A DNA stretch of 64,000 bases from Flavobacterium geliluteum. Its GTDB lineage: Bacteria; Bacteroidota; Bacteroidia; Flavobacteriales; Flavobacteriaceae. Position numbers and translations under genes: made by a program. The DNA is taken from the NCBI RefSeq assembly GCF_017948595.1, contig NZ_JAGFBV010000024.1, positions 1 through 64,000 of the forward strand. The letters run 5' to 3'. Below are positions 15,389 to 24,691 of this stretch, one piece after another. The notes beneath the pieces are model-generated. The model made no database searches. It saw nothing but the letters and a program-made list of their open reading frames with translations, and was not told the DNA's origin. Within the stretch, counting starts at the first letter, position 1. Every line of letters starts with the position of its first letter.

Positions 15389-17527
15389 ATGAATTCAGAG
15401 TTACTACACGCCAAACTAAAAGAAAATTTTGGGTTCGAAAAATTCAGACCCAATCAGGAAACGATTATAAACACGATTCTTTCTGGTCATGATGCTTTGG
15501 CAATTATGCCTACCGGTGGCGGAAAATCAATATGTTTTCAGTTGCCGGCATTGGTTTTACCCGGAATTACCATTGTCATTTCGCCTCTTATTGCATTGAT
15601 GAAAGATCAGGTTGATAGTCTAAAAACCAACGGAATATCAGCATGTTACATCAACAGCAGCCAATCTTCTGAGGAGCAACAATTTTATATTGATAACTTA
15701 AAATCAAATACCTTCAAACTGGTTTATATTGCACCAGAAAGTTTGTCTTATCTGGATAGTATATTCAACCAACTTACTATTAGCCTTATAGCGATTGACG
15801 AAGCACACTGTATTTCGTCCTGGGGACATGATTTTAGACCGGCTTATACCAATTTGGGGTATCTAAAAAACCGCTTTCCCTCTACTCCTGTTCTGGCTCT
15901 AACGGCTACTGCCGACAAGGCAACACGCACCGATATCACCAAACAATTAAACCTAAAAAATCCTAAAACTTTTGTGGCTTCGTTTGATCGCCAGAATCTA
16001 AGTTTAGAAGTGCGACCTGCACTCGATCGTGTCAAACAAATAATTGATTTTGTTCAGAATAAGCCCAACCAATCAGGAATTATTTATTGTTTAAGTCGAA
16101 AAACTACCGAAGAACTGGCTGATAAGTTACTAAAAACCGGCATTGCAGCAAAAGCCTATCACGCTGGCTTAGACAGCAAACTTCGTGCAAAAACACAAGA
16201 TGCTTTTATAAATGATGATTGTCAGGTAGTTTGTGCTACAATTGCTTTCGGAATGGGAATCGATAAATCAAACGTACGTTGGGTGATTCATTATAATTTG
16301 CCTAAAAACATTGAAGGCTATTATCAGGAAATTGGTCGTGCCGGTCGAGATGGTTTACCTGCAGAAACGGTTTTGTTCGAAAGTTACGCAGATCTGATAC
16401 AGCTTCAGAAATTTGCTTCGGAAGGATTAAATTCGGATGTGCAATTGGCAAAATTAGAAAGAATGAAGCAATATGCGGATGCATTGAGCTGTAGAAGAAA
16501 AATTTTGCTGTCTTATTTTGGTGAGTTGGTAACTGAAAATTGTGGCAATTGTGACATTTGTAAAAAGCCTCCTATTTTCTTTGATGGAACAATTTTGGCT
16601 CAAAAAGCGTTGTCTGCCATCAGTCGTTTACAAGAATCGGAACCCTTGGCCGTAATTGTTGATTTTTTGCGCGGCTCGAGAAATGCATATATCTACGAAA
16701 AAAATTATCAAAGCTTAAAAACGTACGGAATTGGCGCTGATATTTCCTGGTACGACTGGAACCAATATCTGATTCAGCTAATAAATTTAGGGTATTGCGA
16801 AATTGCCTTTCATCAACACAATAAAATTTTACTAACCCCTTTTGCAAAAAAAGTTTTATTTGAAGGCGAAAAAGTAAAATTGACAACTGTAATTAAAAAA
16901 ACAATTGATAAAGCCGAAAGTAAAGAAGCAAAAGTAAAAGCTGTCAAAAATTCTCTTTTTGAGATGCTCAGAAAATTACGTTATGAAATTGCCCAGGAAG
17001 AAGAAGTTCCTGCGTATGTAATTTTTAGTGATGCTGCCTTGAGGCAAATGGAAACGTTGCGTCCTATGAGCGATGAAGAATTTATTGCTATTGATGGTGT
17101 TGGAAACGCAAAATTAGAAAAATATGGTTCCGCCTTTATAAATGCCATAATCGAATTTCATAAAAGTAAAAAGACAACAACGAAAACAAAAAAAGAAGGC
17201 AGCACTTATAAAATAACTTTAGAACTTTTTGAGAACGGACATACCGTAGAAGAAATTGCACAAAAACGAAATCTCGGACAGACAACTATTGTTTCGCATC
17301 TAGCCAAATTATATGTTGATGGTTATGACATAAACATACAGCAATTTGTTTCAGATGAAGAAATTGAATTACTTTGCAAGGCACAAATAAAGCTAGAATA
17401 CCCAACGGCTCTGAAGCCTTATTTCGATTATTTTGAAGAGAAAGTTTCTTATGATAAAATTAGGTTTGGACTTGCTATTGTAGAAAGAAAAAAAAATGCT
17501 TCTGAGGTCATTAAAGTTAAAACATAA
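15389..17527 (+). CDS. recQ: ATP-dependent DNA helicase RecQ
   Basis: A 712-residue RecQ helicase. Helicase motifs: MPTGGGKSICFQLP (Walker A), AIDEAHCISSWGHDFRPAY (motif II and the RecQ aromatic loop), LTATAD (III), GMGIDKSNVRWVIH (V) and QEIGRAGRDG (VI). The zinc-binding cysteines follow in CRRKILLSYFGE and CGNCDICKKPP, then the winged helix, an HRDC domain (about 525-590, MSDEEFIAIDGVGNAKLEKYG) and a further helix-turn-helix tail typical of Bacteroidota RecQ (HTVEEIAQKRNLGQTTIVSHL). It unwinds DNA 3' to 5' in recombination and fork repair. Ends at a terminator shared with dinB. Confidence 0.95.
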   Translation: MNSELLHAKLKENFGFEKFRPNQETIINTILSGHDALAIMPTGGGKSICFQLPALVLPGITIVISPLIALMKDQVDSLKTNGISACYINSSQSSEEQQFYIDNLKSNTFKLVYIAPESLSYLDSIFNQLTISLIAIDEAHCISSWGHDFRPAYTNLGYLKNRFPSTPVLALTATADKATRTDITKQLNLKNPKTFVASFDRQNLSLEVRPALDRVKQIIDFVQNKPNQSGIIYCLSRKTTEELADKLLKTGIAAKAYHAGLDSKLRAKTQDAFINDDCQVVCATIAFGMGIDKSNVRWVIHYNLPKNIEGYYQEIGRAGRDGLPAETVLFESYADLIQLQKFASEGLNSDVQLAKLERMKQYADALSCRRKILLSYFGELVTENCGNCDICKKPPIFFDGTILAQKALSAISRLQESEPLAVIVDFLRGSRNAYIYEKNYQSLKTYGIGADISWYDWNQYLIQLINLGYCEIAFHQHNKILLTPFAKKVLFEGEKVKLTTVIKKTIDKAESKEAKVKAVKNSLFEMLRKLRYEIAQEEEVPAYVIFSDAALRQMETLRPMSDEEFIAIDGVGNAKLEKYGSAFINAIIEFHKSKKTTTKTKKEGSTYKITLELFENGHTVEEIAQKRNLGQTTIVSHLAKLYVDGYDINIQQFVSDEEIELLCKAQIKLEYPTALKPYFDYFEEKVSYDKIRFGLAIVERKKNASEVIKVKT

Positions 17528-17643
17528 GAACAAAGGTATATTATATATCATTTATGTAAGTTTCTAAAGAAGCTCACTCGTTCCTCGGGATGACATACTT
17601 TGTAGAAAGTAACATTTTTAGATAAAAAATTACGATAGCAATA

Positions 17644-17677
17644 AAAAATCCTGTGAAGTGTATTTCACAGGATTTTT
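17644..17677. terminator. Bidirectional terminator between recQ and the DinB gene
   Basis: AAAAATCCTGTGAA (17644-17657) and TTCACAGGATTTTT (17664-17677) make a perfect 14-base-pair stem with T runs on both sides. Confidence 0.9.
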
Positions 17678-17700
17678 ATATTTTCAAACATTTCAAAATT

Positions 17701-18216
17701 CTATAAATATCTTTCTTCAAAAACTTTTTGATGGTGTTTTTGATGTCCAATAATTACAAAACCTAAGGCCCGAACTGAGATGTTGTTGTTTGAAGCCGTA
17801 CCGATTCTCTTTAATTGTTCTTCTGATAAACTTTTGTAAAACAACAAATTAGAATGTCGCAAGGCAGAAAATTCTGTTAACAAATCCTGAATGCTTCTAT
17901 TGTTTGAATTTGTACTGTTGGCATAAGAATCTTCATCAAAACTAGGCAAAGAAGTGTTGTCATTTCTTGAAAAACGTAAAGCTCGATAGGCAAAAATACG
18001 CTCACAATCGATAATGTGCTGAATAATATCTTTGATTGTCCATTTCCCTTCTGCATAACGGTAATCAAATTTATCCATAGGGATATTTTGTACAAATTTG
18101 ATAAACTGATGCAAACTGATTTCCAGTTCTTCGATTAAAGTAGTATCGCCAGCTTCACGAATATAATTTGTAAATCCGCCCGAATATTCATTTTCCAATA
18201 AATCACTTGTTGTCAT
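17701..18216 (-). CDS. DinB family (DinB_2-type) four-helix-bundle protein
   Basis: A 171-residue protein of the DinB/YfiT superfamily of putative metal-dependent enzymes. A metal-ligand histidine lies in WTIKDIIQHIIDCERI (near residue 67), and the late His cluster in IGHQKHHQKVF (near 160) supplies the others. Members include thiol-S-transferases and bacillithiol-linked enzymes; the substrate here cannot be assigned. The window also contains a YpdA-type bacillithiol disulfide reductase, so a thiol role is possible. The name DinB refers to Bacillus DinB, not to DNA polymerase IV. Confidence 0.85.
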   Translation of the reverse strand: MTTSDLLENEYSGGFTNYIREAGDTTLIEELEISLHQFIKFVQNIPMDKFDYRYAEGKWTIKDIIQHIIDCERIFAYRALRFSRNDNTSLPSFDEDSYANSTNSNNRSIQDLLTEFSALRHSNLLFYKSLSEEQLKRIGTASNNNISVRALGFVIIGHQKHHQKVFEERYL

Positions 18217-18260
18217 TGTATACGTTTTTATGATAGTAAAATTTTCAAATTGTAATTGTA

Positions 18261-20846
18261 TTACGCTGAATTTCGACTTGCATTTGTATTACCGAAAAGA
18301 GATCGGGTTACGATTTTTTCGTATACTTTGATCAGCTCCTCATTACTATCTTTTTCTTTATTCAATTCGTTAATTCTTAACAAAGCATATTGTTGTATTG
18401 TCAAGAGCGGCAATACGATACGTTCTCTTACTTGAATTGAAGCTATACCATCTGGATAATTTTCCATGAGCTGTTTATGATCGGCAATTTTGAGCAAAAG
18501 TCGTTTTGTTTCTAAAAATTCATCGTAGATAATTTGCCAAAATTCACCAAACTCAGGGTCTTTTTTCATGTAAGAGGTAAGCGGAAAAAATGATTTGGCC
18601 AAAGACATCATACTATTCTCAAGAAGAGTTTTAAAGAACAATGAGTTGTGATACAAATCATGCACCTTATCCCATTGATTAGTATCTTCAAAATGTTTTA
18701 ACGCAGTACCCACTCCAAAAAAACCAGGGACATTTTGCTTCAACTGACTCCAGGATCCCACAAAAGGAATCGCTCGTAAATCTGCAAAATCCAGTTGATC
18801 AGACTTGCTTCTTTTTGATGGACGACTACCAATGTTTGTTTTAGAATAATATTTTAACGTACTCATTTTTTCTAAATACGGAATAAACTTCGGGTGATTC
18901 TTGAAGTTCAAGTATTTATTATAACCTAAATCAGCAAGTTGATTCAAAATTTCTTTTTCATCAGAAGTCAATTCATTTTCTCCTTTACTAAAAACCTGAT
19001 TGGTAACGCCGGCACTCAAAAGATTTTCGATATTGTAACGACAAGAATCCAAAGTGCCAAAATTAGAACTAATTGTTTGTCCCTGTACCGTAATCTGAAT
19101 TTCGTTATTTTCAATTTCTGGTCCTAAAGAAGCATAAAACTTGTGTGTTTTTCCACCACCACGAGCCGGAGGTCCACCACGTCCATCAAAGAAAATGGCT
19201 TTGATATTGTATTTTCTCGAAATCTCAGTCAAAGCAATTTTTGCCTGATAAATACTCCAGTTTGCCATCAGATAACCACCATCTTTTGTTCCGTCTGAAA
19301 AACCAAGCATAATGGTTTGTTTATTTCCTCTGGATTTCAGGTGTTTAGAATACTCAGGATTAGTATACAACTGCTCCATGATTTCATGGGCGTTCTGCAA
19401 ATCATCAACTGATTCAAAAAGCGGAATAATATCAACCGTAGGATCTTCCCAATTATTCAAACGAATCATTGCAAATGTTTCCATAACATTTAGCGCGCTT
19501 TCATTGTTACTGATAATATAACGATTAGCGCCAAATTCTCCATTATTTTGCTGAATTGTTTTGATTGCCTGAATAGATTCTAAAGTAGATTTGGTAATTT
19601 CATCGTTAAAATCATTCGGATTCAACTTTCCTTTTACTTTAGATAAAACTGTAATTTTTTCGGACTCAGACAAATCAAAATAATTTTCCGGAAAAACTCC
19701 TGAGCCTGACTTCAAATAATAATCGACAATATCATGGAAAACAGCATTATGAATTTTACTATTTTGACGAATGTCTAAAGTAGCAAAATGAAATCCGAAT
19801 AGGTTAATTTTTACCAAAAAAGCTTCCAATTCATCCAGATACAAAGATTGATGTTTTTCGATAATGATGCTTCTAATTTTATTCAATTGCGTTAATAATT
19901 CTTCCAAAGTGATGTAAATTTCACCTTTAGAATAAAACACAGAACGATAAAGTTTATGTTCAAGTTCAGATACTAAAGTATCTACACCTGAGAAAGTTAA
20001 CTTTCTTTTTAAGTTTCTCATCTCTACATAATAACACTTTAAAATAGAAGTACGCAAACGATCTGCAACCTTTAGTGTTATTTCTGTTGTAACAAAAGGA
20101 TTCCCATCACGATCACCACCCGGCCAAAATCCAAGTTTGATTAGTTGGTTTTTTATTGCATCACCCTGAAGCATGTTTTTTTGTAAATAATGAACAATTT
20201 CGCCTGATGTAGCATAAAAAACATTCTCTAGATACCAAATCAAACTTACAGCTTCATCATACGGATTTGGTTTTTCGTTCTGAATAAAAGGAGTTTTGCC
20301 TAATTGAGCTAATAGTTGTTTGATTTTAAGCAAATCATTAGAACGGATTGCAGCAGTCAGGTCATTTATGATTCCTAATACGGGACCAGGGTAAAACTGC
20401 GTTGGATGAGCGGTTAAAACCGTTCTAACATTAAAATTTTCAAGAAATTCAACCAATTCCTCTCCTTTTTCTTTGGCTTCTGATTTTTCTTTAATATCAC
20501 GAAGCGATCCTCTGCCTTCCATATTATTTACAGCAGGAAAAGCTGCATCTTCTATGGCATCAAACAAAACAATTTGTCGCTCTATATATTGAATAAATCG
20601 AAACATTAAATCGATTTTTTCAGTCTCAGAAGCATTATTCAGGTATTTATCAGAGAAAAAATTAAAGATTTCTTTTGGGGTTTCCTGTTTTTTAAAACCT
20701 GTTTCGCAAGTTTCTGTAAACAAAGGAAGTAAAACCCCCGTATTGTCTATAGAATCAAAAGGCAAGGTTATAAATACACTATTATAAATGTGGTATTTTG
20801 AGAGAACATCTTGATTAAAGCGCTCAATTTTTGGTAACGTGTACAT
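18261..20846 (-). CDS. ppc: Phosphoenolpyruvate carboxylase
   Basis: An 861-residue bacterial-type PEP carboxylase that adds bicarbonate to PEP to make oxaloacetate. Motifs: TAHPTQFYPGPVLG (catalytic His), GGDRDGNPFVT, LGFSDGTKDGGYL, and the glycine loop FFDGRGGPPARGGGKTH. I start at Met 20846 (MYTLPKIERF). The longer frame to 20891 would begin inside the hairpin of the upstream terminator. The extreme C-terminus is RNSA rather than the usual RNTG/QNTG, whose final Gly matters in studied enzymes. Its bicarbonate need is relevant to the bestrophin/LCIB pair at 31904-33646, though the two are unlinked. Confidence 0.95.
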   Translation of the reverse strand: MYTLPKIERFNQDVLSKYHIYNSVFITLPFDSIDNTGVLLPLFTETCETGFKKQETPKEIFNFFSDKYLNNASETEKIDLMFRFIQYIERQIVLFDAIEDAAFPAVNNMEGRGSLRDIKEKSEAKEKGEELVEFLENFNVRTVLTAHPTQFYPGPVLGIINDLTAAIRSNDLLKIKQLLAQLGKTPFIQNEKPNPYDEAVSLIWYLENVFYATSGEIVHYLQKNMLQGDAIKNQLIKLGFWPGGDRDGNPFVTTEITLKVADRLRTSILKCYYVEMRNLKRKLTFSGVDTLVSELEHKLYRSVFYSKGEIYITLEELLTQLNKIRSIIIEKHQSLYLDELEAFLVKINLFGFHFATLDIRQNSKIHNAVFHDIVDYYLKSGSGVFPENYFDLSESEKITVLSKVKGKLNPNDFNDEITKSTLESIQAIKTIQQNNGEFGANRYIISNNESALNVMETFAMIRLNNWEDPTVDIIPLFESVDDLQNAHEIMEQLYTNPEYSKHLKSRGNKQTIMLGFSDGTKDGGYLMANWSIYQAKIALTEISRKYNIKAIFFDGRGGPPARGGGKTHKFYASLGPEIENNEIQITVQGQTISSNFGTLDSCRYNIENLLSAGVTNQVFSKGENELTSDEKEILNQLADLGYNKYLNFKNHPKFIPYLEKMSTLKYYSKTNIGSRPSKRSKSDQLDFADLRAIPFVGSWSQLKQNVPGFFGVGTALKHFEDTNQWDKVHDLYHNSLFFKTLLENSMMSLAKSFFPLTSYMKKDPEFGEFWQIIYDEFLETKRLLLKIADHKQLMENYPDGIASIQVRERIVLPLLTIQQYALLRINELNKEKDSNEELIKVYEKIVTRSLFGNTNASRNSA

Positions 20847-20880
20847 AATCGTGTGTAGTTGGTTGGTTAATAGGTCATAA

Positions 20881-20908
20881 AAAAACCCCAAGAATAAACT
20901 TGAGGTAT
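20881..20908 (-). terminator. Terminator of the Lrp-family regulator gene
   Basis: On the minus strand ACCTCAAG and CTTGGGGT (CTTGAGG at 20899-20905, CCCCAAG at 20886-20892) form a stem followed by TTTTT, about 30 bases past the regulator stop and upstream of ppc. Confidence 0.75.
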
Positions 20909-20936
20909 ATTTTTATATAGCATTCAAGAAAAATTG

Positions 20937-21416
20937 TTACATATTTTTAAAAATAGTATGCATCAAACGTTTCTTATCATTAATACTTTCTTCTAACGAA
21001 ATCATAGTTTCTGTTCTATAAACTCCTTCAATATCGTCAATCATAAAAATAACTTCTTTGGCATGTTTAGTATCTTTTGCTCTGATTTTACAAAAAATAT
21101 TAAATTTTCCTGTTGTAACAGAAGCCACAGTAACAAACGGAATTTGATTGATTCGCTCTAGCACAAATTTAGTTTGTGAGGTATTATTAAGAAATACACC
21201 GACATAGGCAATAAATGAATATCCTAATTTATCATAGTCTAACGCTAATGAAGACCCCATGATGATTCCTGCGTCTTCCATTTTTTTCACTCTAACATGT
21301 ACTGTTCCAGCAGATATCAATAGTTTTTTAGCGATGTCAGTAAACGGAACTCTCGTATTGTCTATTAACATATCTAAAATCTGGTGATCTACTTCATCTA
21401 AACGAAATTTACTCAT
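20937..21416 (-). CDS. Lrp/AsnC family transcriptional regulator
   Basis: A 159-residue Lrp/AsnC regulator. The N-terminal winged HTH covers residues 1-60 (LDEVDHQILDMLIDNTRVPF, AKKLLISAGTVHVRVKKMEDAGII). A RAM/ligand-binding alpha-beta domain follows (YSFIAYVGVFL, VASVTTGKFNIFCKIRAKD). Such proteins form dimers and octamers and respond to amino acids. Targets are unknown. It has its own terminator before ppc and lies 78 bases from the M14 peptidase gene on the same strand. Confidence 0.92.
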   Translation of the reverse strand: MSKFRLDEVDHQILDMLIDNTRVPFTDIAKKLLISAGTVHVRVKKMEDAGIIMGSSLALDYDKLGYSFIAYVGVFLNNTSQTKFVLERINQIPFVTVASVTTGKFNIFCKIRAKDTKHAKEVIFMIDDIEGVYRTETMISLEESINDKKRLMHTIFKNM

Positions 21417-21493
21417 AATTCTTTAATTAATATTACTAATTGCTATTACAAAGTATAAAAATATATATAAAAAACAACAAATTCACATAAAAA

Positions 21494-22648
21494 TTAACTT
21501 TTTATCAAACCGTTAACAAATTTAGTATTTTTATTTAAATAAAAATCTGCTTTTTGATTCATTTTCGGAAAATTACTAAAATCATCCGAATACGTTGCGC
21601 CTTTCGCATCATATTCATAATGGCCATAATAATTTTCTAATTCACCTACTTCAATAATGTAGGCGTTAAAATGAATCTCATTTTCAATCAATTCTTCTTT
21701 GTATTGTGCGACAAAATTCGTAATAATTTCGATACCATCATAATTTATTTTGATATTTTTATACATAAAATCATAAAAAAGGACTTTATTTTGTGAAATA
21801 TTCAAATAATCATTAATTCGATTATCAACTAAATCGTTTTCGCTTAAAATCATAAAAGCAGATAAAAGTGAGAAAAATAGGAGTTTTCTAGTGGTTTCAC
21901 GCTGATAATCGTCTGGAAAATGACCTGCTTCAAACAAAATGGTTGGCGCACCCAAAAACTGAAAGGTATCTCCGGTACAATTAAAATTAAAAGCATCACT
22001 AAATCGGCCTATTTGCCCCGGAATATACTTTTTTAACACATCATTGATGCCTGCAATAAGGTTAATTGCCTTCAAACGCGAGTCATTTATATCTCGTTCT
22101 TCGTTGTACGCAGGCGCCAAAAAAGAGACCGTAGCTGGCATTTTCGTATCACCCACGGCATATATGGTACGCTGATCATGAAGGTTAAAACAATAATGTG
22201 GCTGAAATTCTTCAAAGATTTGGCGTAAAAGCTTGCTCTCGGGTTGTGTCAAATTCTGAGCGTCACGATTTAGGTCTATCACATTGGCATTTTCGCGCGT
22301 ATAAAGCTTTGCTCCATCGGGATTTAACATTGGAATGGCGTAAAAAGTAAACGTTTTAAGCATTTTTTGAGCATCTTCTGAGTCACCATTCAAAAAATTG
22401 ATAAAATCAAACAGTGCTTTGGTAGTAGTGCTTTCGTCACCATGCATTTGCGACCACATATAGATACGTGTTGTACCAGTACCAATTTGATAACTATAAA
22501 TAGGTTTATCCAAAACAGATTTTCCTATAATTTTCACCTGATTATTGGTGTTTAATCGATCTAATAAAGGTTGAATATGATCTAAAGTAATGTAACGACC
22601 TTTTATAGATTGTTCTTTGTATTGATTGAATAATTCTTCTAAATTCAT
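21494..22648 (-). CDS. M14-family zinc carboxypeptidase, cytosolic
   Basis: A 384-residue metallopeptidase of the M14 fold. Zinc ligands are visible as HGDES (His and Glu near residue 89) and the later His in CFNLHDQRTIYAVG (near 168). FEAGHFPDDYQRE (near 250) probably carries the catalytic Glu. The substrate-carboxylate Asn-Arg pair is in DLNRDAQ. There is no signal peptide, so it should act in the cytoplasm, unlike secreted carboxypeptidases; peptidoglycan-peptide or general peptide recycling is possible. Its upstream region contains three copies of the XRE-type palindrome, one covering a TACTTTTG promoter element, so repression by the divergent XRE regulator is likely. Confidence 0.88.
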   Translation of the reverse strand: MNLEELFNQYKEQSIKGRYITLDHIQPLLDRLNTNNQVKIIGKSVLDKPIYSYQIGTGTTRIYMWSQMHGDESTTTKALFDFINFLNGDSEDAQKMLKTFTFYAIPMLNPDGAKLYTRENANVIDLNRDAQNLTQPESKLLRQIFEEFQPHYCFNLHDQRTIYAVGDTKMPATVSFLAPAYNEERDINDSRLKAINLIAGINDVLKKYIPGQIGRFSDAFNFNCTGDTFQFLGAPTILFEAGHFPDDYQRETTRKLLFFSLLSAFMILSENDLVDNRINDYLNISQNKVLFYDFMYKNIKINYDGIEIITNFVAQYKEELIENEIHFNAYIIEVGELENYYGHYEYDAKGATYSDDFSNFPKMNQKADFYLNKNTKFVNGLIKS

Positions 22649-22661
22649 TGTTTCTTGATTA

Positions 22662-22734
22662 GTTTACAAAAGTAAACATCTTTATTTTTACAATTGTAAA
22701 CAATAAAAAATACGATAAAGTTATAATTGTAAAC
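22662..22734. promoter_or_regulatory. Three operator palindromes on the M14 peptidase side
   Basis: Consensus TTTACAATTGTAAA. Sites: GTTTAC-AAAA-GTAAAC (22662-22677), the perfect palindrome TTTACAATTGTAAA (22687-22700), and GTTATAATTGTAAAC (22720-22734, two mismatches). The first overlaps TACTTTTG on the minus strand (22674 down to 22667), a match to the TAnnTTTG promoter element, 18 bases before the peptidase start codon. Binding there should block transcription of the peptidase gene. Confidence 0.75.
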
Positions 22735-22883
22735 AGACTTTTAGCCCTCATAACTTGGTTTCATGGTTATTTAATTGACAAATGTTATCCGTAACACTTT
22801 TAATACTTAAACATCTGTTTTTCATTATCTTAATATGATTTATATATAGCTAAACATTATACAATATACCTCTTAAAACATAA

Positions 22884-22968
22884 TTTACAACTGTAAAATT
22901 GCTTTATTGATTTGTTTTGATTACATTTGTAAACAAGCAATCTCTAAATAATAATTTACAATGGTAAA
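22884..22968. promoter_or_regulatory. Three operator palindromes on the XRE regulator side
   Basis: Sites TTTACAACTGTAAA (22884-22897), ATTACATTTGTAAA (22920-22933) and TTTACAATGGTAAA (22955-22968). The first lies against the -33 element, the second covers the -7 element TACATTTG, and the third includes the start codon at 22961. This is the pattern of an autorepressor. Confidence 0.78.
22898..22929 (+). promoter_or_regulatory. Promoter of the XRE regulator
   Basis: ATTG (22898-22901), 20 bases, then TACATTTG (22922-22929). This matches the Bacteroidota promoter form and is embedded in the operator array. The predicted start near 22936 leaves a leader of about 25 bases. Confidence 0.65.
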
Positions 22969-23428
22969 CATCGATGATTTTGTAAAAAGACTTGAAATAA
23001 TATTGGATTATTATGGCTTAAATGCTTCTTCTTTTGCTGATAAAATTGGCGTACAGCGATCTAGCATGTCTCACCTACTTTCGGGAAGGAATAAGCCTAG
23101 TTTGGATTTTGTATTGAAAATATTGGATGTTTTTCCGGATGTAGATTTGTATTGGATATTAAACGGTAAAGGAAGTTTTCCTAAAAACAGAGAAGAACCT
23201 ATCATTCAAAAAAATAGTAGTTTACCAGAAATTACAAATTCATCCACTCTTTCTCCTCTAGAGAATAATGTTTCCGGAGATTTATTTTCTGAAATTAATT
23301 TTTCAGAGAATAAAAAAGAACTACCAAATATTCCCGTAGTAAAAAATAATACTACAGCTGTTGAAGAAGAAATTGAGAAGATTGTATTTTTTTATAAAAA
23401 CGGAACCTTTAAGGTCTATACACCGTAA
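22961..23428 (+). CDS. XRE-family transcriptional regulator
   Basis: A 155-residue protein. Residues 1-65 are a lambda-repressor-like HTH (VKRLEIILDYYGLNASSFADK, RSSMSHLLSGRNKPSLDFVLK, then VDLYWILNGKGSF). The rest is a flexible polar linker and a short C-terminal segment ending KIVFFYKNGTFKVYTP, probably for dimerisation. There is no peptidase or sensor domain. The start codon sits inside an operator palindrome, and six such sites fill the divergent promoter region, so it very likely represses itself and the M14 peptidase. The inducing signal is unknown. Confidence 0.88.
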   Translation: MVNIDDFVKRLEIILDYYGLNASSFADKIGVQRSSMSHLLSGRNKPSLDFVLKILDVFPDVDLYWILNGKGSFPKNREEPIIQKNSSLPEITNSSTLSPLENNVSGDLFSEINFSENKKELPNIPVVKNNTTAVEEEIEKIVFFYKNGTFKVYTP

Positions 23429-23527
23429 TCTGAAAATAGCTCGTATTTTGAAAAAAATAAAACTATTTTTCGTTTAGCGTATTCTCACGAAGGCAAAAAA
23501 AGCAAGCTCTTATTCAATTTAATTGTT

Positions 23528-23566
23528 TAAAAAAAAATAACCCCAATTCAAATACATGAATTGAGG
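23528..23566 (-). terminator. Terminator of the beta-propeller lipoprotein gene
   Basis: On the minus strand CCTCAATTCA (23566-23557) pairs with TGAATTGGGG (23550-23541), followed by TTATTTTTTTTT. Confidence 0.8.
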
Positions 23567-23598
23567 TCATTAATAACAAAAGTACTCATTCAATATAT

Positions 23599-24609
23599 TT
23601 ATTTTCTCAAAAGAAAAACAGACGTTACTCCTGCTTCCAATCGTATGTTTTTTGGAGCAAAGTCCCCAGAAGCAGTTGGATAACTGTACGTAAGCACTTC
23701 TCCGCCCGCATTTAGTCTTTCTGCAACATAAATATTTTTTGTTGTGCTGTCATAAGCCACATCTACAGGATTTCCTAAAAGTGAGTTTGGTCCATAAATT
23801 CTAACTTGGTTGGTCATCATAATGGTACCCGCCGCCGCAGTAGCATTAAAAACACTTGAGAAGTTTTTTATTATAATCAAACCCCCATCTGTTCCAGAAG
23901 TTGCACTTGCCACATCGGTCAAAATCATTACATCATCTGATGAAGAATAAGTAATTCCGTGCGAACGCACCAAACCTTCAATCGTAACACGTTTTGTAGC
24001 GGTAATATTTCCGGAAGCATTATTCATAAAATCCTTGTATTGCACAATATCGCCTGTTAAATCGGCAACTGCATACAAATCATTTCCTGCCATGTGAATT
24101 CCCCAAAGTTTAAAATCTGTTGTAAAAGTCTTGGTCAGAGTAAAACCGGTACTAGTTATTTTATAAACAAAAAGTTTGTTTATCATACCGTTAGAAGCAA
24201 GTTGGTCCTGAGTCACCACTACTACATCTCCAGAAACTGCGGTTTCTCTTGCATTTGTAAAATCTCCTGTTACACTATTTAGTGCCAAAGTAAGATTATC
24301 GGTTCCCGCTGTAATAGCAGTTTTGATTCCCGTATATTTTTCTAGTCTGTTGTTGGTTCTCGAAGCTACGATAACAGCATCACCCGTGCTATCATAAAAA
24401 ACGCCTTCTGCATCGACAGAAGTTATTGTAAACGATTTTACCATTGCAGAAGCAGACAATAAATCAAGATATGTAATTTTTCCAGAGGTATTGCTCGAAG
24501 TAACCAAAGTAGCCTCGGGCGCAGCTGGTGGTGTATTTTGAGAATCGTCGTTATCGCAGGAAATGAAAAGGAATATTAAAAGAGCCGAAGTAATCATTAC
24601 GTTTTTCAT
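23599..24609 (-). CDS. Putative lipoprotein, beta-propeller-like
   Basis: A 336-residue exported protein. The signal peptide MKNVMITSALLIFLFIS ends at a lipobox Cys (ISC, residue 18), followed by an acidic DNDD and a Pro/Ala-rich linker, so it is probably a lipoprotein. The body has repeated blocks such as DAEGVFYDSTGDAVIVASR, GITYSSSDDVMILTD and PVDVAYDSTTKNIYVAE. These are typical strands of an NHL/YncE-type propeller that tracks a value along a path. The ligand is unknown. Monocistronic, with its own terminator. Confidence 0.75.
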   Translation of the reverse strand: MKNVMITSALLIFLFISCDNDDSQNTPPAAPEATLVTSSNTSGKITYLDLLSASAMVKSFTITSVDAEGVFYDSTGDAVIVASRTNNRLEKYTGIKTAITAGTDNLTLALNSVTGDFTNARETAVSGDVVVVTQDQLASNGMINKLFVYKITSTGFTLTKTFTTDFKLWGIHMAGNDLYAVADLTGDIVQYKDFMNNASGNITATKRVTIEGLVRSHGITYSSSDDVMILTDVASATSGTDGGLIIIKNFSSVFNATAAAGTIMMTNQVRIYGPNSLLGNPVDVAYDSTTKNIYVAERLNAGGEVLTYSYPTASGDFAPKNIRLEAGVTSVFLLRK

Positions 24610-24691
24610 AAGTATAATTTTTATAGTTTAATTTACTTACGAAAAATTCAATCTTTTAGTTTTATTTATTTTAATATTCTTTTAACTCATA

